From: Flavobacterium sp. Root935
Lineage (GTDB): Bacteria; Bacteroidota; Bacteroidia; Flavobacteriales; Flavobacteriaceae
Reading direction: 5' to 3'
Length of the DNA: 45,958 nucleotides
Assembly: GCF_001429295.1 (NCBI RefSeq)
Contig: NZ_LMJL01000010.1
Coordinates: 419,276 to 465,233, forward strand
The notes beneath the pieces were generated by a model, which saw only the letters and a program-made list of their open reading frames with translations, ran no database searches and was not told the origin of the DNA. Shown here in pieces: positions 34,828 to 42,308 of the stretch (positions within the stretch are counted from its first letter, which is position 1; each line of letters starts with the position of its first letter). Made by a program: the position numbers and the translations under genes.

Positions 34828-35304
34828 TTAGTCTCTTGAGATTTCAAGAATTTCAAATTTCAAAATTCCGTTTGGAACTGTAATTTCTGCTACTTCTCCA
34901 ACAGACTTTCCTAATAACCCTTTTCCGATAGGAGATGTTACAGAGATTTTTCCTGTTTTAAGATCTGCTTCACTTTCGGCAACTAGAGTATATTTCATCT
35001 CCATTCCGTTACTTTGATTTTTGATTTTTACATTAGACAAAACCAAAACCTTAGAAACATCTAATTGAGATTCATCTATTAATCTTGCATTTGCATATAC
35101 TTCTTCCAATTTAGAAATTCTCATTTCTAATAAACCTTGTGCTTCTTTTGCTGCATCATATTCCGCGTTTTCAGACAAATCACCTTTATCTCTTGCGTCT
35201 GCAATATCTTGAGATGCCTTAGGACGCATTACACTTTTTAAATGCTCCAATTCATCTTTTAACTTTTTTAGTCCTTCTGCTGTATAATAAGATACTTTAC
35301 TCAT
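34828..35304 (-). CDS. greA: Transcription elongation factor GreA
   Basis: From the ATG at 35304 the protein has 158 residues (MSKVSYYTAEGLKKL). The long open frame from 35361 begins inside the -7 box and cannot be translated. The N-terminal coiled coil (about 1-75, with the acidic tip around RDKGDLSENAEYDAAKEAQ) inserts into the RNA polymerase secondary channel to stimulate cleavage of backtracked RNA; the C-terminal domain ends ITVPNGILKFEIL. The leader contains a terminator-like hairpin. Confidence 0.96.
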   Translation of the reverse strand: MSKVSYYTAEGLKKLKDELEHLKSVMRPKASQDIADARDKGDLSENAEYDAAKEAQGLLEMRISKLEEVYANARLIDESQLDVSKVLVLSNVKIKNQSNGMEMKYTLVAESEADLKTGKISVTSPIGKGLLGKSVGEVAEITVPNGILKFEILEISRD

Positions 35305-35327
35305 AACTTCATCGTTTATATAAATAC

Positions 35328-35353
35328 AAAAAATCCCATCGCGACGGGATTTT
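35328..35353 (-). promoter_or_regulatory. Terminator-like hairpin in the greA leader
   Basis: On the minus strand AAAATCCC pairs with GGGATTTT (arms 35346-35353 and 35330-35337) around GTCGCGAT, itself nearly self-complementary, followed by further T's. It begins about 2 bases after the predicted transcription start and ends 24 bases before the ATG. Confidence 0.6.
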
Positions 35354-35360
35354 CTTACCA

Positions 35361-35368
35361 CAAATATA
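35361..35368 (-). promoter_or_regulatory. -7 box (TATATTTG) of greA
   Basis: Exact TAnnTTTG on the minus strand; a weak -33 (TATG) lies 18 bases upstream. Transcription should start at about 35355. Confidence 0.6.
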
Positions 35369-35460
35369 CTATAATTTTTAATAGTACATAATTATATGTT
35401 AATCATATAGATTTCAAATCTAAATAAATTATTTTTGTTTCACTAATTCTTATTAAAATA

Positions 35461-35877
35461 ATGAAAAAAATCTGGTTCTTTATCGCACTATCTGCTGTAT
35501 TATTCTCATGCAGCGACAACAACAGGAGCAATAACAATCCTTACATTCCTAATTATTCTATAAATGCGTATTTGGATACCAATCTTCCAACTTACAATAA
35601 ATTGATCTATCCGAGCAATCCTGTTTATGTTGCTAACTACGGCGCAAAAGGAATTATTGTAATGAAAACTGGTGAAGGAACTTACACCGCTTTTGATGCT
35701 GCATGCCCAAACCAGGCGCTTACATCATGTACCGCCATGACTATTGATGGAATTTATGCCGTTTGTTCGTGCGATAAGACTCAATATAATTTATTTACAG
35801 GACTGGGAGGAAAAGAATATCCGATGAAGCAATATCGTGTAGAGTCTTCTGGAAGTGTAGTTCACGTATACAATTAA
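35461..35877 (+). CDS. Rieske-like lipoprotein lacking the cluster histidines
   Basis: The protein has 138 residues with a signal peptide and lipobox (VLFSCSDNN, Cys17). The domain aligns with Rieske proteins by pattern: the first ligand loop reads DAACPNQAL instead of CxHxGC, and the second reads VCSCDKTQYNLFTG instead of CPCHGSxFxxxTG, so both histidines are replaced. Four cysteines (82, 90, 102, 104) remain. A [2Fe-2S] Rieske center is therefore unlikely; disulfides or another metal are possible. It is monocistronic. Confidence 0.75.
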   Translation: MKKIWFFIALSAVLFSCSDNNRSNNNPYIPNYSINAYLDTNLPTYNKLIYPSNPVYVANYGAKGIIVMKTGEGTYTAFDAACPNQALTSCTAMTIDGIYAVCSCDKTQYNLFTGLGGKEYPMKQYRVESSGSVVHVYN

Positions 35878-35911
35878 AAAAAAGCCTGAAATTATTTTCA
35901 GGCTTTTTTTT
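35876..35911. terminator. Bidirectional terminator between the Rieske-like gene and the TonB-dependent receptor gene
   Basis: AAAAGCCTGAAA pairs with TTTCAGGCTTTT, with A's before and T's after, serving both converging genes. Confidence 0.93.
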
Positions 35912-35924
35912 GCATTTAACTCAA

Positions 35925-38027
35925 TTAGAATTTCAGATTTAACCCAATTAAGAAATTGGTTCCTGCCTGCGGATAATAGTATGGATAAATATCCCACATA
36001 GCTCCGTTTGAAACATATTTTTTGTCGAAAATATTATTAACCAATGCTGTAATCGTAATTGATTTAAAAATAGAATTTGGTTTTATTTCGTAGGAAGCAT
36101 TAAAGTCATTTACAAAATAATCTGCCAACTTAGCTTCAGGAAGTTCAATATTGTTCATGTACTGCTCTCCAACGTATTTTTGCAATAGTGAAAGATATAA
36201 TCCTTCAATAGGTTTATACACAATTACATTTCCTGCAATAACTTCTGGAGAATATGCAATTTTAGTTGTTCCGTAGTATTCCCCTTCAACAGCTAAATCA
36301 ACATTTTTATTGCTGCTCAAAGTAAAGTTTGGTCTTAAAGTAAATCTATCAGTAATCGCAATTGTTGCATCAAATTCGAAACCTAAACGATAACTTTTTT
36401 CTGTATTGGCACGAATTGGCGCACCAACATCATCAAGTCTTCCCGTTAAAATCAATTGATCTCTATATCCCATATAGTATAGATTAGAATTCAATTGAAA
36501 TTTCTCTGAATTAAATCTCCATCCCAACTCAAAATCATTAAGTTTCTCTGGTTTTACATTTCCGCCTTCATAATCGGTTCTGTTTGGCTCACGGTTAGCT
36601 CTCGCATAAGAAAAGTACAAAGTGTTTTTTTCATTGAAAGCATAATTCAAACCCGCTTTTGGATTAAAAAAGTTGAAGTTATCATCTACCAAACCTGTTT
36701 CAGCACTATTTGCTTTATACTTCACATTTCTGTATTGTAAATCTCCGTAGAAACTCAATTCTTCTGTAAATTGATAATTTGCTTTAGCGAAAATATTTCC
36801 ATCAGTCTTTGTAGAAAAATCATCATAATAATGATCTCCTAATTCAGATTGCGAAGCGTATCTCGCCCAGATTACTTTTCCGTAGTGGTCTCCTTCATAT
36901 TTATTCCAGCCTCCGCCAATAATTACATCTAATTTTTCTTCTTTATATTTTGCCGAAAAAGTTGTCCCGTAAAAATCATTATCCAACCATTTCTGACGCA
37001 CTAAATCTGTTGTTGTTACAGCTCCAACTGGATTCAGATTATAATCAGACATATCTGCATCTTCCTTATAATTTTCGTAATAACCTTTCCCTTTTGTATA
37101 ATGTAATGCAAGATTCGTACTCCATTTATCAGAAATTGATTCGCCCCAATGCAGTTGATAATGGTCTTGTTTGTAATTATCGGTTTCATTATCATAAAAA
37201 CGAACATTTCCAGCTTCGTCTGTATATTTACCAGCTGAATTATAAGTACGATCTGTATTTAAAGTTTCGGCATCAATTCCGTTCCAAGATTGATACGTTT
37301 TTTCAGTTCCTCCAAAAACCAAAGCTTTAATTAAAGTCGTTTTGCCAACATAAGTTCCCTGAAGGAAATACGATTTTAAATCAGAACTTGCACGATCAAT
37401 ATATCCTTGTGATTTTATGGCAGATAAACGTCCTGCGATTTCGAAGTGGTCATTTAATAACCCAGTACTAAATTTTACCGTATTTTTTATGGTATTGAAT
37501 GAACCAGCAGAGCTTGAAATTTCACCTGTTGCTTTTCTTGCATAACTATCTGTCAGCATGTTCAAACTGGCACCAAAAGCACCTGCTCCATTTGTAGATG
37601 TTCCAACTCCACGCTGTAATTGAAGACTTTCTACAGAAGAAGCAAAATCGGGCATGTTTACCCAAAAAGTTCCTTGACTTTCAGCATCATTGTATGGAAT
37701 TCCGTTTATAGTTACGTTTACACGTGTAGCATCGCTTCCACGCACTCGTATTCCTGTGTAACCTACTCCGTTTCCAGCATCAGAAGTTGTTACAACTGAT
37801 GGAAGATAATTCATTAAAACAGGAATATCTTGTCCTAAGTTTCTATATTTAATTTCTTTTTTATCCATATTACTAAAACTTACTGGAGTTTTTGTAGTAA
37901 CGCGAACTGCAGAAACCAGAACCTCATCAAGAGAATTTACTTTTGTAGAATCTTGCTGTTGCGCAAAAGAAAAAAGAGAATAGAAGAAAGAGAATAGAAG
38001 AAATAAAATAGATTTGGTTCTGCTCAT
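35925..38027 (-). CDS. TonB-dependent outer-membrane receptor under TPP control
   Basis: From the ATG at 38027 the protein has 700 residues and starts with a signal peptide (MSRTKSILFLLFSFFYSLF, cleavage after SFA). An in-frame ATG at 38087 would add 20 residues encoded by a word repeat and is rejected. The plug domain (about 30-150) includes SLDEVLVSAVR, GVGYTGIRVRGSDATRVNVTINGIPYN and a TonB box-like region; the C-terminal barrel ends NFLIGLNLKF. There is no carboxypeptidase-like extension or SusD partner. A TPP riboswitch sits upstream, so the substrate is most likely thiamine or a precursor. Confidence 0.92.
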   Translation of the reverse strand: MSRTKSILFLLFSFFYSLFSFAQQQDSTKVNSLDEVLVSAVRVTTKTPVSFSNMDKKEIKYRNLGQDIPVLMNYLPSVVTTSDAGNGVGYTGIRVRGSDATRVNVTINGIPYNDAESQGTFWVNMPDFASSVESLQLQRGVGTSTNGAGAFGASLNMLTDSYARKATGEISSSAGSFNTIKNTVKFSTGLLNDHFEIAGRLSAIKSQGYIDRASSDLKSYFLQGTYVGKTTLIKALVFGGTEKTYQSWNGIDAETLNTDRTYNSAGKYTDEAGNVRFYDNETDNYKQDHYQLHWGESISDKWSTNLALHYTKGKGYYENYKEDADMSDYNLNPVGAVTTTDLVRQKWLDNDFYGTTFSAKYKEEKLDVIIGGGWNKYEGDHYGKVIWARYASQSELGDHYYDDFSTKTDGNIFAKANYQFTEELSFYGDLQYRNVKYKANSAETGLVDDNFNFFNPKAGLNYAFNEKNTLYFSYARANREPNRTDYEGGNVKPEKLNDFELGWRFNSEKFQLNSNLYYMGYRDQLILTGRLDDVGAPIRANTEKSYRLGFEFDATIAITDRFTLRPNFTLSSNKNVDLAVEGEYYGTTKIAYSPEVIAGNVIVYKPIEGLYLSLLQKYVGEQYMNNIELPEAKLADYFVNDFNASYEIKPNSIFKSITITALVNNIFDKKYVSNGAMWDIYPYYYPQAGTNFLIGLNLKF

Positions 38028-38033
38028 TTTTTG

Positions 38034-38077
38034 AACCTTGGAACCTTTGCAACTTAGTACCTCAGTACCTTTAAAGA
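38034..38077 (-). repeat. AGGTTCCAAGGTTC-type word repeat in front of the receptor start
   Basis: The minus strand reads AAAGGTACTGAGGTACTAAG, then TTGCAAAGGTTCCAAGGTTC: repeats of AGGTNC words. Confidence 0.5.
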
Positions 38078-38150
38078 TAGTTTTCATCTGTAAAAAAATT
38101 ACAAATAAAAGGGGGAATTATTCTTTTGTTAAATTAATAAATGTGTTTCA

Positions 38151-38184
38151 CGACAATATAAAGTGTGCACGCTTAGAATTGTCG
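38151..38184 (-). promoter_or_regulatory. Hairpin downstream of the second TPP aptamer
   Basis: CGACAAT and ATTGTCG (arms 38178-38184 and 38151-38157) pair perfectly, and inside them AAGCGTGCACACTT folds again, giving a long hairpin. No T-run follows. Its 5' arm overlaps the bases that could close P1 of the aptamer, so it may be the expression platform. Confidence 0.55.
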
Positions 38185-38264
38185 TTTTTTCCCTTAGCAA
38201 CATTACTCGCTCAGGTTCTTTGGGTATGATCTCAGCTCGTTATTTGGAGCACCCCTTTGAGACA
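38180..38264 (-). promoter_or_regulatory. TPP riboswitch aptamer upstream of the TonB-dependent receptor
   Basis: The minus strand shows AAAGGGGTGCTCC, GAGCTGAGATCATACCC, GAACCTGAGCGAG, TAATGTTGC and TAAGGGAA in order, matching the THI element including the CTGAGA and ACCTGA cores. The final helix junction reads GCTAAGGGA in place of the usual GCGTAGGGA. P1 is weak: TGTC (38264-38261) with GACA (38183-38180). Confidence 0.88.
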
Positions 38265-38267
38265 GTG

Positions 38268-38275
38268 CAAATATA
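38268..38275 (-). promoter_or_regulatory. -7 box (TATATTTG) of the TPP-controlled receptor gene
   Basis: Exact TAnnTTTG on the minus strand, directly before the aptamer, the same layout as for the thiamine operon (22974-22981). The rest of 38276-38357 is plain spacer. Confidence 0.65.
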
Positions 38276-38357
38276 GAAAAGTATTAAGACAAATGTATAA
38301 AGTATCAAGATTTAGTTTGAGATCTATTTCTTAGTACTTAATTCTCCAATCTTAATA

Positions 38358-38759
38358 CTAAAAATCAGGTTTTCTTCTCGATTGTTTAAGATCCGAAACG
38401 TTCTTTTTATCTTTAATTCTCTTTTTAATTACTGATTTCGGAACTTTTGTAGCTTTTCTGATCTTAGGAACGTAGAGTCCTTTTTTTATTAACTCTAGAA
38501 ATCTCTTTATAACAATTTCTTTGTTTTTTAACTGACTTCTATCTTCATCACAATTTAAAATCAAGATATTTTCAGAAGTTAAACGAGTTGATAAATTGTC
38601 TTTTAAAAGTATTTTTTCTTCATCAGACAAAGCTTGAGAATTATCTAAATCAAAACTCAAAACTACTTTTGATGAAACTTTATTTACGTTTTGTCCGCCG
38701 GCGCCACTGCTCCGAACGGCTTTAAAGCCCAACTCTGATATGATTTTTTCTGTATCCAT
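38358..38759 (-). CDS. arfB: Alternative ribosome-rescue factor / peptidyl-tRNA hydrolase (ArfB/YaeJ)
   Basis: The protein has 133 residues. The catalytic GGQ motif is SGAGGQNVNKVSS (GGQ 21-23), and the C-terminus is the strongly basic tail (KVPKSVIKKRIKDKKNVSDLKQSRRK) that enters the empty mRNA channel of stalled ribosomes. It lacks the stop-codon recognition domains of RF1/RF2, so it is a rescue factor rather than a release factor. It begins 1 base after the NadR/DUF4301 stop. Confidence 0.94.
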   Translation of the reverse strand: MDTEKIISELGFKAVRSSGAGGQNVNKVSSKVVLSFDLDNSQALSDEEKILLKDNLSTRLTSENILILNCDEDRSQLKNKEIVIKRFLELIKKGLYVPKIRKATKVPKSVIKKRIKDKKNVSDLKQSRRKPDF

Positions 38760-38760
38760 T

Positions 38761-40875
38761 TTATTGTGGCTGATGTGCTGCTTTCAATAAATCATTTACT
38801 GTTTTTACTGGATTAAAAGTAATTAAAGGAACTGCAACAAAAATAGTTAACCAATTTGCCATTGATCCGTTCCATAATCCTGGAAGTTCATAACTTTTTA
38901 CTGGTTTTCCTTCAACACTTTTTTCAACAATAAAACCAGATTTTTGATCAATAAATTGTTTTAGATCAAATTTTTCTCCTTTATAATTTTTAATTCCGCA
39001 AACCAAATCTACAGGATTAAAATGTGTTGCTTCTTCTAAAATTTGAAGCTGCCTTTTGTTTGCTAAATCGACCTGTGATGTTTCTACAATTTGCAATGAA
39101 ACTTCACCTTTTTCATTCATCACCCAAAATGGTCCGCCGCCAGGTTCACCTTCGTTTCTAACCATTCCGCAAACTCTGATCGGACGGTCTAATAGTTCTT
39201 TGATTTTAGCAAGTTTATTTTCAAAAGTAAATTTATTAAAATCGCTAGTCATTTGAATATTTAACTTTTGGATTAAAACATCCACAATTTCAACCAGATC
39301 ATTTTCTGTCACTTCTCCTTTTTCAATTTTTCTTAAATAATCAAACACTTTCTGTTGGACCTCGATCAAAATAGCACCTAAAGCCTTTTTATACAATGTA
39401 ATTTTATCGATATGATTTTGAATTACGTTGTCTATATTTTTAATAAAAATGATATCAGAATCCAAATTATTCAGATTTTCAATTAAGGCACCATGCCCTC
39501 CAGGTCTAAAAACCAAACTTCCATTACTATTATGAACAATTTTGTTTTGTATGTCTACATTAATAGAGTCTGTACTTTTATTTTGATAAGAATATGCAAT
39601 ATTAATAGTAGTGCCAGATTCCTTTTCAATTTTTTCTTTAACCTGATCAATTGCTGTTTCAAACAGATCTTGATGCATTTCTGAAACCGTAAAATGTAAA
39701 TTGGAGACATTGTTTGCAGTTGCATAATGCACACACTCGTTCAAATGTTCTTCTATTGGATTCGCAATATGTGTTTTATATAAATGAAAAGGCAAAACAG
39801 CTTTAGGCTTATTTGCTGCATTAAGATAATCTGAAGATAATAATACTTGTATAAAGTAATAGTTTTTATAATCTCTTTCTAAAGTCTCGAAATCTGGATA
39901 AAGCTCTCGTAATTTTTTATCAATAGTTTTGAAGAAAGGAAATTTCTCCATGCCAACAATAAAAATAGCAAGTTCTTTATCTTTTTTTCTGTTGATATAA
40001 GCATTTATTGTTTCTTTCTGAATGTCGAAATCATTTAAAAAAGCTGTTAAAAATTTAAACATCCTAGTAGCTGCACCAGAAGCAGGAACAAACTTTTTAA
40101 TTTTTAGATTTTCTTTATGATTGTCAAAAAAAGCTGCTTTTTCTTCAAACTCAGTTTGAGATAAACTTAAAATACCGTTGTTGATTGTTGCAGGACTTAT
40201 TAAACTACTTTTTGCTATTCCATTTTTGAATATATCTAATTGTTTTAGAATATTTTCAAAAGGAATACCATGATTATATATCTCAACAAAATCCTCAGAT
40301 GATAATCCTTTATCTTTAGCTAATGCTAAATTATCAATAATTGAAATCGCTTTTTTTAAACGGCTCTCTTTATCTCCAGATAATGTAATAAACGGCTTTT
40401 TGGTATCAATTAGGGTTTGTTTGAAAACAGAAAAAACTGTTTCTCTTCCTTCTGGGGTATCTCGAATATCATCTTTCTCCCAAGGAACATCAATATCTGT
40501 TAAAAAGAATAAATCGTATTCGTGTTTCAAAGCGGCTTCATTTAGAAGCGGATCACAAAAACCATAATACATTTCAGAAAAAACTTTTGTTACCATCAAA
40601 TTGGTATCACAAAACAGGTATTTATTTGCTGAAGCCAGTTTTTGATTTTCTAATGCAGTCTGACCATAAGCAATTGGCATCATATCATCTGCAACACAGA
40701 TATGCTTATTTTCTTCCCACTTTTCTTGTAGATAATCACGTGCAAATTCTGGAACCCATTCGGTTTCGTAATATTCTGCAAGCTGTTTTGCCAATGTGGT
40801 TTTACCTGTACTTTCAGGTCCAAATAAAGCAATTTTTATTATAGTTGTTTTTTGCTGTCTAAGATCTTTCTCCAT
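38761..40875 (-). CDS. Nicotinamide-riboside-kinase-like domain fused to DUF4301
   Basis: The protein has 704 residues. Residues 1-185 match the C-terminal kinase of NadR: P-loop GPESTGKTT (19-27), EFARDYL (43-49), CDTNLMVTKVFSE and DIDVPWEKDDIRDTP. Residues ~195-700 are DUF4301, which shows SGAATRMFK (266-274) and RPGGHGALIENL (457-468), motifs resembling UDP-sugar pyrophosphorylases. The first part would phosphorylate nicotinamide riboside; the second may be a nucleotidyltransferase of unknown substrate. It overlaps pnuC by 37 bases. Confidence 0.83.
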   Translation of the reverse strand: MEKDLRQQKTTIIKIALFGPESTGKTTLAKQLAEYYETEWVPEFARDYLQEKWEENKHICVADDMMPIAYGQTALENQKLASANKYLFCDTNLMVTKVFSEMYYGFCDPLLNEAALKHEYDLFFLTDIDVPWEKDDIRDTPEGRETVFSVFKQTLIDTKKPFITLSGDKESRLKKAISIIDNLALAKDKGLSSEDFVEIYNHGIPFENILKQLDIFKNGIAKSSLISPATINNGILSLSQTEFEEKAAFFDNHKENLKIKKFVPASGAATRMFKFLTAFLNDFDIQKETINAYINRKKDKELAIFIVGMEKFPFFKTIDKKLRELYPDFETLERDYKNYYFIQVLLSSDYLNAANKPKAVLPFHLYKTHIANPIEEHLNECVHYATANNVSNLHFTVSEMHQDLFETAIDQVKEKIEKESGTTINIAYSYQNKSTDSINVDIQNKIVHNSNGSLVFRPGGHGALIENLNNLDSDIIFIKNIDNVIQNHIDKITLYKKALGAILIEVQQKVFDYLRKIEKGEVTENDLVEIVDVLIQKLNIQMTSDFNKFTFENKLAKIKELLDRPIRVCGMVRNEGEPGGGPFWVMNEKGEVSLQIVETSQVDLANKRQLQILEEATHFNPVDLVCGIKNYKGEKFDLKQFIDQKSGFIVEKSVEGKPVKSYELPGLWNGSMANWLTIFVAVPLITFNPVKTVNDLLKAAHQPQ

Positions 40876-41459
40876 TCTAAATAAGCTGAAATAGCCAAAA
40901 TTGTAAAAATTATATATTGAAGTGACAACATTCCTAAGCCGCGATAAGCATAGAGAGGTACAACAATAATATCACCAATAATCCAAAGTGTCCAGTTTTC
41001 TATTTTTTTTCTGGCCATGTACCACATTCCCGCAAAAAATATTCCAGACGAAATCATGTCGACATAATTGTCTGGTTTAATTTCGTAATCAAAATATTTA
41101 TAAATTCCGAAAACTACAAAAACGGTAACAATAAACAGGAAGATTCCAATTATTTTTTCATTAAAAGTTGTACGAGTAATCGGCAGATTGTCTTCAACAG
41201 TTCCTCCTTTTGCCCAAACATACCACCCGTAAATACTCATTATTGAAAAATATGCATTAATAATCATATCTCCAATGTAACCTGCGACATACAAAAGGTA
41301 AACTGAAATTACCGTTGCAATTAATCCTGTTGGGTAAACCCAAATATTTTCTTTTTTTGCCAACCAAACACTTAAAATACCAAAAACAAATACTAAAAAC
41401 TCAAGAGCAATATGCCACAACGGCGCATTTTTATAACTATCAAGAAAAAAGTCAATCAT
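40839..41459 (-). CDS. PnuC-family vitamin transporter
   Basis: The protein has 206 residues and about seven hydrophobic helices. IYGWYVWAKGG (77-86) and ENWTLWIIGDIIVVPLYA (154-171) are PnuC signatures. PnuC proteins move nicotinamide riboside by facilitated diffusion, coupled to phosphorylation by a NadR-type kinase; the kinase gene follows with a 37-base overlap, favouring nicotinamide riboside. However, the WxxWxxx position that is Asn in E. coli PnuC is Asp163 here, and TPP-controlled genes are close, so thiamine (PnuT) remains possible. Confidence 0.88.
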   Translation of the reverse strand: MIDFFLDSYKNAPLWHIALEFLVFVFGILSVWLAKKENIWVYPTGLIATVISVYLLYVAGYIGDMIINAYFSIMSIYGWYVWAKGGTVEDNLPITRTTFNEKIIGIFLFIVTVFVVFGIYKYFDYEIKPDNYVDMISSGIFFAGMWYMARKKIENWTLWIIGDIIVVPLYAYRGLGMLSLQYIIFTILAISAYLEWRKILDSKKQL

Positions 41460-41490
41460 TTTTGTGGTATTTAAAGGCGGTTAATTTTTT

Positions 41491-42222
41491 TTATGAATCA
41501 AAAAAATGACTGTCATTTTCAAAAGCAGTTCCTATAACTACTAAATCTGCTCCAGCATTATAAGCTTGTTTAATTCCCTGCAAATCTACAATTCCTCCAC
41601 CAACAATAACAGGAATTTCTATGTTTTGAGCAATCAGCGAAATCATTTCCAAAGGAACAGGCTTTTTTGCCCCGCTTCCTGCTTCTAAATAAATTAATTT
41701 GTTCCCGAGCATTTCACCGGCTTGTGCCGTGGCAAGAGCCAAATCAAAATTTTCACGGTTCATAGGTTCTGTTTTACTAACGCGCGCAACAGCTGTTTCA
41801 TTGCCGCTTTCTATTAAAATATAACCTGTCGAAATAACCTCAAGATTTGTCTTTTTTAGGATCGGTGCTGCCTGAACTTGATATTCTATTAAATAATCAG
41901 GATTTCTACCAGATAATAAAGATAGAAACAAAATAGCATCTGCCTGTGGCGAAATCTGCGAAGGGTCTCCAGGAAATATTACAACCGGTAAATTTGTTTT
42001 TTGTTTTAACTGCGCAATTAAATCTTCTAAAATAGTACTTTGAACTATGCTCCCTCCAACAAAAATATGGGTTGCAGGAGATTGATTTATTTTAAGCAAT
42101 AAATGATCTAAGTTCTCCCACACAATTTTATCGGGATCCAGAAGTATAGCCAATAATTTTTGACCATTTTTCTTGGCTTCTAAAATTTGTTGATGGATCG
42201 TGATAAGTAATTTTTGTTCCAT
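41491..42222 (-). CDS. Geranylgeranylglyceryl/heptaprenylglyceryl phosphate synthase family protein
   Basis: The protein has 243 residues, a TIM barrel with KLLAILLDPDKI, THIFVGGSIVQST, VVIFPGDPSQIS, LIYLEAGSGAKKPV and VIVGGGIVDLQ, the PcrB/GGGPS signature. These enzymes attach a polyprenyl chain to glycerol-1-phosphate, the first committed step of archaeal-type ether lipids; bacterial homologs in Bacteroidota have been shown to have this activity. The downstream fate of the product is unclear. It heads the minus-strand group with pnuC and the kinase fusion. Confidence 0.9.
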   Translation of the reverse strand: MEQKLLITIHQQILEAKKNGQKLLAILLDPDKIVWENLDHLLLKINQSPATHIFVGGSIVQSTILEDLIAQLKQKTNLPVVIFPGDPSQISPQADAILFLSLLSGRNPDYLIEYQVQAAPILKKTNLEVISTGYILIESGNETAVARVSKTEPMNRENFDLALATAQAGEMLGNKLIYLEAGSGAKKPVPLEMISLIAQNIEIPVIVGGGIVDLQGIKQAYNAGADLVVIGTAFENDSHFFDS

Positions 42223-42275
42223 AATGGCTGTAAAAGTAAAAAGTTTTTAACGTAGAAGAACTATTATGAATGAAT

Positions 42276-42283
42276 TATATTTG
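42276..42283 (+). promoter_or_regulatory. -7 box (TATATTTG) of the Crp/Fnr regulator gene
   Basis: Exact TAnnTTTG. It lies downstream of an in-frame ATG at 42270, so translation must start at the later ATG (42309). Confidence 0.6.
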
Positions 42284-42308
42284 TAATGTCTTTGTTAAGA
42301 AACAATTT

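Noticed and set aside
35305..35361. Longer GreA starting at 35361
   Set aside because: That start lies within the -7 box and the added residues are encoded by the leader hairpin.
38028..38087. Extended N-terminus of the TonB-dependent receptor from the ATG at 38087
   Set aside because: The extra 20 residues are translated from a word repeat and would bury the signal peptide, which begins cleanly at 38027.
38180..41459. Control of pnuC and the kinase fusion by the second TPP riboswitch
   Set aside because: The aptamer is downstream of those genes on the same strand and reads away from them, toward the receptor gene only.
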